A DNA stretch of 11,706 nt from an uncultured Verrucomicrobiota bacterium (GTDB lineage Bacteria > Verrucomicrobiota > Verrucomicrobiia > Methylacidiphilales > Verrucolacustridaceae), in contig CAIVGD010000067.1 of the NCBI GenBank assembly GCA_903905395.1, positions 1 through 11,706 of the forward strand, written 5' to 3'. Position numbers and translations under genes: made by a program. Of the stretch, positions 6,097 through 11,706 are shown piece after piece. The stretch's first letter is position 1. Every line of letters begins with the position of its first letter. A model generated the notes under the pieces. That model saw only the letters and a program-made list of their open reading frames with translations. It did not search any database and had not been told where the DNA came from.

Positions 6097-7173
6097 TTAA
6101 TTCAACTTTTTCCAGCTCCACGTCCGCCATCTTTCCAAAAGCGCCCTCGCCGCCCCCTTCCCGATCGTCTCCTCCGCCAACTTTCTTCCCTCCTCCCAAT
6201 CTTTTCCCATCCCCGCCAACCAAAGCATCATCCCCGCATTCCACACCACCGCTCCCCTCACCGCCTTCGCCCCATCCCCCGCCAACACCGCCTCAATTTT
6301 CGCCGCACTCTCCTCCGCACGCGGTGCCTCCAAATCCTTCGAGGAACCCCACTTTCCAGCCGCCCACTCTTCCGTCAGATCAAATTTCTCCCCACTCCTT
6401 GTCCCCACAAACCGATTCCTTCCCAGCGGCGAAAGTTCCCCCAACGGCGCCCCCTTCTCATCCTCCCCGTAAACAATCGCGTACGACTTCGCCCCCAACA
6501 TTTCCAACGCCACCGCCAGCCTAGCCATATCCTCCTCCTGAAAAACCCCCACTATCCGCACCTCGGGCCTCACCGGATTCACCAGCGGCCCCAACAAATG
6601 AAACGCCGTCCTCTTCCCCTTGGCAGACAAAATTCTTCTGGCTCCAGCCGCCCCAGCAAACGCGGGATGAAAATCCGGCGCGTAAAGAAAAGCACAACCC
6701 ACCTCCCCCAGACAGCTGGCCAGCTCCCCCGCATCGGACACTCCCGCCGCCCCGAGTGCTGTTAACACATCCGCACTCCCGCTCGGTCGCGTGATCCCGC
6801 GGGTCCCATGCTGGGCCACCGGCAATCCCGCCGCCGCCGCAACCCTCCCTGCCGCGGTGGAAATATTCACGATCGGCCGCCCTCCTCCCCCCGTCCCGCA
6901 ACAATCCGCCAACTCCTTCCCACCCCACCTCCCCGTCAACCCCGCCGACTTCGCCCTCGCCAAAAACGCCCTCGCCATCCCCGCCAACTCCCCCCCCGTC
7001 TCCCCCTTGCCCGCCCACGCCAAAAGAAAATCCGCCTTCCCCTCATCCCCCACCCCCACAACCGCCAGACACGCCACCAGATCCTCCACTTCTGCCGCAC
7101 ACATCTCCCCCCCCGCCCGGCAGTGCGCCGCCGCCCGGGCCAGCACCACCGATCCCGCCGTCTCGCAGCTCAT
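6097..7173 (-). CDS. TrpD-family (glycosyltransferase family 3) phosphoribosyltransferase-like protein, divergent active site
   Basis: A 358-aa protein homologous to anthranilate phosphoribosyltransferase, which joins anthranilate and PRPP in tryptophan synthesis. Landmarks in order: GTGGGGRP (93-100), NISTA (103-107), QHGTR (121-125), SGSADVL (131-137), LYAPDFHPAF (163-172), ARR (178-180) and LLGPLVNP (193-200). Several key positions differ from TrpD consensus: GTGGDG is GTGGGG, KHGNR is QHGTR, and the DE metal pair is represented by GELS (245-248). PRPP and magnesium binding may therefore be altered. Its ATG overlaps the stop of the upstream pilT gene (ATGA), and no trp genes are near. It could be a diverged TrpD, a TrpD2/YbiB-like protein, or an enzyme on another base. 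The family is sure; the reaction is not. Confidence 0.8.
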   Translation of the reverse strand: MSCETAGSVVLARAAAHCRAGGEMCAAEVEDLVACLAVVGVGDEGKADFLLAWAGKGETGGELAGMARAFLARAKSAGLTGRWGGKELADCCGTGGGGRPIVNISTAAGRVAAAAGLPVAQHGTRGITRPSGSADVLTALGAAGVSDAGELASCLGEVGCAFLYAPDFHPAFAGAAGARRILSAKGKRTAFHLLGPLVNPVRPEVRIVGVFQEEDMARLAVALEMLGAKSYAIVYGEDEKGAPLGELSPLGRNRFVGTRSGEKFDLTEEWAAGKWGSSKDLEAPRAEESAAKIEAVLAGDGAKAVRGAVVWNAGMMLWLAGMGKDWEEGRKLAEETIGKGAARALLERWRTWSWKKLN

Positions 7174-8246
7174 CCGATCCCGGAATCCTTGGGCAAAAAT
7201 TCCTGGAACCGTAATTTATCAATCGACTTCATGTACGCCTCCATTGGCGAAACCCGACCCGCCTTCAAATGCCCGTCAATCGCGTCATCCATCAATTGCA
7301 TCCCCTCCGCCTTCCCCGTCTTCAACACGTCATTCAGCTTCATCGTCGCCCCCTCCCGGATAATCGAGGCCACCGCGTTATTCCCCACCAGAATTTCATT
7401 CACCGCCAAACGCCCCCCACCATCCGAACGCTTGAGCAACAGCTGGGCGCACACCGCCCGCAGGGAATTGGCCAACATCGTCCGGATCTGCTCTTGCTGG
7501 TTGCTCGGAAATGCATCAATGATCCGATCCACCGTTTTGCGCGCATTGTTCGTGTGCAGGGTGCCGAAGACGAGCAGACCCGTCTCTGCCGCCGTCAACG
7601 CCAATGCGATCGTTTCCAAATCCCGCATCTCACCCACCAGCACCACGTCCGCATCCTCCCGCAACGCCGCCCTCAGCCCGGTGGCAAAACTCGGCGTCTC
7701 ATTCGGCACCTCCCGCTGAGTGATCACCGACTTCTTGTTCGTATGCACAAACTCGATCGGCTCCTCAATCGTCACAATGTGCCGGGAATAGCTCGTGTTA
7801 ATCGAATCCACCACCGCCGCCAGCGTCGTCGATTTTCCCGATCCTGTCGGCCCTGTCACCAGCACCAGTCCGGATTTGTAATTACCAAAACTCTCGATCA
7901 CAGGGGGAACCCCCAATTCTTTCAAAGTCTTGATCTTGGTCGGGATGATCCGGAAAACCGCCCCGTAGCCATGCAGCTGTTTGTAGTAGTTACAGCGAAA
8001 CCGGTTCGTGTCGTCCATCTCGTACGCAAAATCCAAATCCCCCGTCTCGATGAATTGTTTCCACGCCGATGGGGAACAGATCGACGGCAGGAGTCGCACC
8101 ATCTCCTCCCGATTCAGAATTTCATCCCGGATCGCCGACATCTCCCCGTGCCGGCGAATCTTCGCAGGTTGACCTTCCAGCAAATGCAGATCGCTCCCGC
8201 CCCGTTCCGCCAACACCGAGAATAGTTCGTCGATCGGATGGCTCAT
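7170..8246 (-). CDS. pilT: PilT-type twitching motility ATPase
   Basis: A 358-aa hexameric retraction ATPase of the type IV pilus/type II secretion superfamily, acting at the cytoplasmic face of the pilus base to depolymerise pilin. The N-terminal domain is followed by Walker A GPTGSGKST (132-140), the Asp box VTIEEPIEFVH (158-168), Walker B VVLVGEMRD (201-209), the His box GTLHTNNA (228-235) and AVASIIREG (291-299), the counterpart of the AIRNLIRE motif typical of PilT. Length equals that of usual PilT (about 345-360). The ATG shares one base with the stop of the upstream paralogue, and its own stop overlaps the start of the TrpD-like gene, so all three are translationally coupled. Only the motor proteins are in the window; pilin and PilB/PilC must lie elsewhere. 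Confidence 0.93.
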   Translation of the reverse strand: MSHPIDELFSVLAERGGSDLHLLEGQPAKIRRHGEMSAIRDEILNREEMVRLLPSICSPSAWKQFIETGDLDFAYEMDDTNRFRCNYYKQLHGYGAVFRIIPTKIKTLKELGVPPVIESFGNYKSGLVLVTGPTGSGKSTTLAAVVDSINTSYSRHIVTIEEPIEFVHTNKKSVITQREVPNETPSFATGLRAALREDADVVLVGEMRDLETIALALTAAETGLLVFGTLHTNNARKTVDRIIDAFPSNQQEQIRTMLANSLRAVCAQLLLKRSDGGGRLAVNEILVGNNAVASIIREGATMKLNDVLKTGKAEGMQLMDDAIDGHLKAGRVSPMEAYMKSIDKLRFQEFLPKDSGIG

Positions 8247-9538
8247 CAGAGTTGTCCCGCCAAACCCGTGGCAAAGTCTTTTTTATTTTCCGCCCGGCGA
8301 TACGCCTCCTCGCCCGTGATCATCCCTTGATCCAAAAGCTCCTGCAGGCTGTCATCCATCAACTTCATCCCCAGCTTCTTCCCCGTCTGCATCACCCCCG
8401 GCAACATGAATGTCTTCGCCTCGCGGATCAGGTTCCCCACCGCCGGATTATTCACCAACACCTCCAGAGCCAGCATCCGCCCTTTCCCGTCTTTCCGCGG
8501 AATCAACTGCTGACAGACGATCCCGCGGAGCGATTCGCTGACCATCGTCCGGATCTGTGCCTGCTGGTCGATGGGAAAAACATCCAGCAACCGATCCAAC
8601 GTCCGGGCTGCCGTACTCGTGTGCAGAGTACCCAGCACCAGATGCCCAGTCTCAGAGGCGGTGATGGCCAAGGAAATCGTCTCCAGATCCCGCATCTCCC
8701 CCACCATGATCACATCCGGATCTTCCCGCAACGCCGCCCGCAGGGCCGTCGAAAAGTTGGCCGAGTTGGACCCGATCTCCCTCTGCGAAACCTGACACCC
8801 CGCCGGGATGAATACATACTCAATCGGATCCTCCAGCGTGATGATGTGATCTTTTCGCTCCTTGTTGATGTGATCCACCATCGCCGCCAAGGTCGTCGAT
8901 TTTCCGCTGCCCACCGAGCCCGTGACCAGCACCAGCCCGTTGTGATACCGCGTTAGCGTCTTGAGGACAGGCGGAAGGCCGAGCTCATCCATCGTTCTAA
9001 TTTTGCTGGAAATGACCCGGAAGACCGATTCCCACCCGCGCCTTTGCCGTACCACACTGGTCCGGAACCGCGCCAACTCCGGCACCTCGTAACAAAATTC
9101 AAACGACCCATGTTCCTCCACTCTCGTGCTCTGTTTGAACAACAGAAACGAACGTGCCAACTGCTCCGTCTCCTCCTTGTCCAAAATCCGGGCCCCCGCC
9201 CCATCAATCGGAAAGAGTTGCCCGTGAATCCGCACCAGGGCGGGGGAATCGGGCCCCAGATGCAGGTCACTCGCGCCCATCTCCACGGCTCTTTCCAAAT
9301 AGCTCCAAACCTCGCTGCTGTCTTGGACCTCGGCCTCCCCGCCACCCGCCTGCTCAATTAGATTCCGCAACATCTCCACCTGCTCGGCGGACAGGAGTTG
9401 CTGTTCCTCCATCAAGTCCAGCGCGGCCACTTGCGGATTGGCGGTAATCACCACCCGCACCTGATCGGCTTGCTCGCTCGTCATCCAGCCCTGCTCCAAG
9501 CTCGTGGTCAGGACATAATCATTATACTCCGCGCTCAT
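8246..9538 (-). CDS. PilT/PilU-like ATPase with an N-terminal extension
   Basis: A 430-aa paralogue of the next gene and first in the operon. Residues about 1-72 form an acidic, Gln/Glu-rich extension absent from ordinary PilT; the PilT-like N-domain then begins at SYLERAVEMGASDLHL (79-94). Motor motifs are complete: Walker A GSVGSGKST (207-215), Asp box ITLEDPIEYVF (233-243), Walker B VIMVGEMRD (276-284), His box GTLHTS (303-308) and AVGNLIREA (366-374). In species with two retraction motors the second (PilU-type) assists PilT, and that is the likely role here. The extension may be a regulatory or docking domain, since it has the look of the small helical N-domains of GspE/PilB-type ATPases, but I cannot identify it. 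The ATG has AAGG immediately before it; no better ribosome site is visible. Confidence 0.88.
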   Translation of the reverse strand: MSAEYNDYVLTTSLEQGWMTSEQADQVRVVITANPQVAALDLMEEQQLLSAEQVEMLRNLIEQAGGGEAEVQDSSEVWSYLERAVEMGASDLHLGPDSPALVRIHGQLFPIDGAGARILDKEETEQLARSFLLFKQSTRVEEHGSFEFCYEVPELARFRTSVVRQRRGWESVFRVISSKIRTMDELGLPPVLKTLTRYHNGLVLVTGSVGSGKSTTLAAMVDHINKERKDHIITLEDPIEYVFIPAGCQVSQREIGSNSANFSTALRAALREDPDVIMVGEMRDLETISLAITASETGHLVLGTLHTSTAARTLDRLLDVFPIDQQAQIRTMVSESLRGIVCQQLIPRKDGKGRMLALEVLVNNPAVGNLIREAKTFMLPGVMQTGKKLGMKLMDDSLQELLDQGMITGEEAYRRAENKKDFATGLAGQL

Positions 9539-9636
9539 CCTTGTGGGGAGAGAGCATCCCCCGCTTCCCCTTTCGGATCAATCGCAACCAACCATTTGCC
9601 CTGCCTCTCCCGAGAATCTGTGGATAACTTCAAACC
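9539..9636. promoter_or_regulatory. divergent intergenic region between the pilT operon and polX
   Basis: These 98 bases separate two genes that start in opposite directions, so both promoters should lie here or reach into the flanking genes. I see a GATAAC hexamer (9623-9628), but no -35 at acceptable spacing, and it is too close to the polX start for a normal leader. No operator-like palindrome stands out. The regulatory role is inferred from position only. Confidence 0.4.
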
Positions 9637-11346
9637 ATGACCAAGGATCAAATCGCCGCCGCCCTACGCGAAATCGGTACCATTCTCGAACTCAAGGGGG
9701 AAAACCCCTTCAAATGCCGGGCTTACCTCAACGCCGCACGCACGCTCGAAACCGCCCCAGCCGACCTCGCCGACCTCGTCCGATCCGATCGCCTCGGCGA
9801 ACTCCCCGGCATCGGCGAAGCCCTGCGCGAAAAAATCACCACCCTCGTCACCACCGGGCAACTCCCCTACCTCGATGAGCTTCGCGCCTCCATCCCCCCC
9901 GGCCTCCTCGCCCTTCTCGATCTCCCAGGCCTAGGCCCAAAAAAACTCCGCGCCCTCCGCGACAAGCTCAAGATCGAATCCCTCGAAACCCTCACCGCCG
10001 CCTGCCAAGACGGCACTCTCGCCTCCCTTGAGGGCTTCGGCGAAAAAACCGCCACCAACCTCCTCGAAGCCATCGCCCGCCGCGCCACCTACAGCAAGTT
10101 CCACCGCCTCGGCAATGCCCTCCCCGCCGCCCAAACCCTCCTCGCCCACCTGCGGAAATGCCCCGCCGTCCAAAAAGCGGAAATCGGCGGCAGCCTCCGC
10201 CGCGGCAAAGAAATTGTCAAAGATCTCGATCTGATCGCCACCTCCACCCAGCCCAAAGAAGTCATGCAAGCCTTCGTCACCGCTCCCAGCGTCGAAAAAA
10301 TCATCGCCCACGGCGAAACCAAATCCAGCGTGATCCTTGCGGGCGGCATTCCCTGTGACCTTCGCGTCATCCCCCCCGAAGCCTGGGCCACCGCCCTCGC
10401 CCACTTCACCGGCTCAAAGGAACACAATATCGCCCTCCGCCAACGCGCCATCGACCAAGGCCTCCATCTCAGCGAGTGGGGCCTCTTTAAAGGTTCATCG
10501 AAAATCCCCATCAAACTCAAAGACGAAAAAGATCTCCACAAGGCCCTGGGCCTTTCCTTCATCCCCCCGGAACTCCGCGAAGATAGCGGAGAGATAGCCG
10601 CCGCCGAAAAGGATGCCCTCCCCGATCTCATCACCCGCGACGAAATCCGCGGTTGCCTCCACAACCATACCATCGCCAGTGACGGCCGAAATACACTCGA
10701 AGCCATGGCTCAGGCCGCCACCGATCTCGGCCTGGAATGGTTCGGTATCGCCGACCACTCCAAATCCTCCTTCCAAGCCCACGGCCTCGACGAAAATCGA
10801 CTCCTCGCCCAGATCGAGGAGATCCGCGCTTACAACCGCCAAAAACCCAAGTGTACTCTCCTCGCTGGCACCGAGTGCGACATCCTCAAGGGCGGCAAAC
10901 TCGATTTCCCGGACTCCCTCCTTTCCAAACTCGATTACGTTATCGCCTCCGTCCACGCCGGCTTTAGCTCCAACGAGAATGAAATGACCGACCGCATCAT
11001 CCGCGCCATGGAAAATCCTCACGTCACCTGCCTCGGTCACGCCACCGGACGCCTCCTGCTCGACCGCGAACCCTACCCCGTGAACATTCCGAAAATCCTC
11101 GAAGCCGCCGCCGCCACTGGAACTTGGATCGAGCTCAACGCCAATCCATGGCGCCTCGATCTCGATTGGCGCTGGTGGCACAAAGCCCGCGACCTCGGCG
11201 TACTCTGCTCCATCAACCCCGATGCCCATAAAACTTCACACCTTCGCTACCTCGACCTCGGCGTGACCATCGCCCGCAAGGGCTGGCTCCGCCCCCAGGA
11301 CGTCGTCAATACCCGCCCCCTCGCCGCACTGCGCAAATTGCTCTAA
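9637..11346 (+). CDS. polX: family X DNA polymerase with C-terminal PHP domain
   Basis: A 569-aa bacterial PolX, a gap-filling polymerase of base excision repair with a PHP metal-dependent nuclease domain. Residues 1-150 hold the helix-hairpin-helix DNA-binding part (LPGIGEALREKI at 56-67, DLPGLGPKKL at 95-104, LEGFGEKTA at 131-139). The polymerase palm has GGSLRRGKE (184-192) and the catalytic acids Asp196, Asp198 and Asp241 (DLDLIA; CDLRV). The PHP domain begins about 338 with LHNHT (His342, His344), Asp349, ADH (373-374), TECD (Glu413), SVH (His440), GHATG (His468) and NPDAH (Asp529, His531), so a full metal site is present. Length matches bacterial PolX (about 570). No Shine-Dalgarno is clear, but the N-terminus starts at the conserved first helix, so the start is good. 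It stands alone on this strand. Confidence 0.95.
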   Translation: MTKDQIAAALREIGTILELKGENPFKCRAYLNAARTLETAPADLADLVRSDRLGELPGIGEALREKITTLVTTGQLPYLDELRASIPPGLLALLDLPGLGPKKLRALRDKLKIESLETLTAACQDGTLASLEGFGEKTATNLLEAIARRATYSKFHRLGNALPAAQTLLAHLRKCPAVQKAEIGGSLRRGKEIVKDLDLIATSTQPKEVMQAFVTAPSVEKIIAHGETKSSVILAGGIPCDLRVIPPEAWATALAHFTGSKEHNIALRQRAIDQGLHLSEWGLFKGSSKIPIKLKDEKDLHKALGLSFIPPELREDSGEIAAAEKDALPDLITRDEIRGCLHNHTIASDGRNTLEAMAQAATDLGLEWFGIADHSKSSFQAHGLDENRLLAQIEEIRAYNRQKPKCTLLAGTECDILKGGKLDFPDSLLSKLDYVIASVHAGFSSNENEMTDRIIRAMENPHVTCLGHATGRLLLDREPYPVNIPKILEAAAATGTWIELNANPWRLDLDWRWWHKARDLGVLCSINPDAHKTSHLRYLDLGVTIARKGWLRPQDVVNTRPLAALRKLL

Positions 11347-11387
11347 CTCCAAATCACTTTAACTTTAGGACTACGGCTTCGACGTCA

Positions 11388-11423
11388 CTTAAACTAAATC
11401 TTAATTTTAATCTTAAACTAAAT
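11388..11423 (+). repeat. 12-bp AT-rich direct repeat before the type III PKS-like gene
   Basis: CTTAAACTAAAT occurs at 11388-11399 and again at 11412-11423, 24 bases apart, separated by an AT-rich TTAATTTTAAT segment. The second copy ends three bases before the ATG. In a window this rich in G and C, the 80-base spacer is unusually AT-rich and so probably carries the promoter of the following gene. A regulator site or repeat-based promoter is an inference. Confidence 0.5.
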
Positions 11424-11426
11424 TCC

Positions 11427-11706
11427 ATGTTCCTCCACTCCATCGGCACCGCTGTCCCTACTCGCGCCTTCACCCAGGCGGAAGTCTTCACCGCCCTGCA
11501 AAATACTCCCAAGTTCCACGAGCTGGCTCCCCGCTCGCGAGCCCTCCTTCGTAAAGTTCTCGGCAACCGCAACGGCATCGAAACCCGGCACCTCGCCCTT
11601 GAGCGGGTGGAGGACGCCTTTGTCTTTGAACCCGACTCGATGATGGCCCGCTTCCGCCAGCACGCCCCCGCCCTCGCCGAAGCCGCCGCCCGTCAAACTC
11701 TGGAAA
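11427..11706 (+). CDS. type III polyketide synthase / KAS III-like (chalcone synthase family), 5' part only
   Basis: The first 93 residues of a thiolase-fold condensing enzyme; the gene runs off the window. The start LHSIGTAVPTRAFTQAEV (residues 3-20) is the usual opening of the chalcone/stilbene synthase-like branch. It is followed by a GIETRHLALE block (50-59), PDSMMARFRQHAPALAEAAA (69-88) and the beginning of the helix before the catalytic cysteine. These enzymes condense malonyl-CoA units on an acyl-CoA starter to give alkylresorcinols, alkylpyrones or similar products. The catalytic Cys-His-Asn triad lies beyond the window, so activity cannot be judged. A 3-oxoacyl-ACP synthase III (FabH) is the alternative; the RHL and HAPALAEAAA segments favour type III PKS. 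No Shine-Dalgarno is visible before the ATG. Confidence 0.75.
   Translation, partial: MFLHSIGTAVPTRAFTQAEVFTALQNTPKFHELAPRSRALLRKVLGNRNGIETRHLALERVEDAFVFEPDSMMARFRQHAPALAEAAARQTLE

Noticed and set aside
6808..8225. Long + strand frames of about 300 codons opposite the trpD-like and pilT genes.
   Set aside because: Arg/His/Pro-rich translations with no domains, antisense to genes with complete motifs.

Overview
The window reads as a high-GC bacterial chromosome segment, most likely Verrucomicrobiota. This is an inference from a Planctomycetes/Verrucomicrobia-style TPR protein, a tandem pair of PilT-type ATPases, GGGGTC-nGACCCC palindromes between genes, and weak or absent Shine-Dalgarno sites at many starts. 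The + strand is strongly C-rich whichever strand carries the gene, so there is a marked replication-strand skew. No plasmid, phage or transposase gene is visible.

Left end (about 43-1085, minus strand): about 1 kb with no credible protein gene. It is packed with perfect hairpins whose GNRA or A-rich loops appear only on the minus strand, and it ends in a clear intrinsic terminator. I read it as one large structured noncoding RNA. I could not match it to 16S/23S rRNA, RNase P, tmRNA, SRP RNA or a group II intron. It is the best candidate here for something undescribed. Four ATTCAC motifs in two pairs lie just upstream of it.

1202-4444 (minus): an exported TPR protein followed after 39 bp by a lipoprotein S9 (prolyl-oligopeptidase class) peptidase, probably one operon acting outside the cytoplasm and lying upstream of the RNA gene.

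4487-4827: an intergenic stretch with no gene but several strong palindromes (REP-like). It is followed by a BrnT/BrnA type II toxin-antitoxin pair (4828-5329, plus) and a glyoxalase II-like metallo-beta-lactamase-fold hydrolase (5478-6095, plus).

6097-9538 (minus): a tightly coupled three-gene operon. It holds a PilT-like ATPase with an N-terminal extension, a canonical PilT, and a TrpD-family phosphoribosyltransferase-like protein with altered active-site residues. The start and stop codons overlap at both junctions.

9637-11706 (plus): a family X DNA polymerase with a C-terminal PHP domain, then an AT-rich spacer with a 12-bp direct repeat, then the 5' part of a type III polyketide synthase/KAS III-like gene cut by the window end. 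Promoters could not be assigned with confidence.
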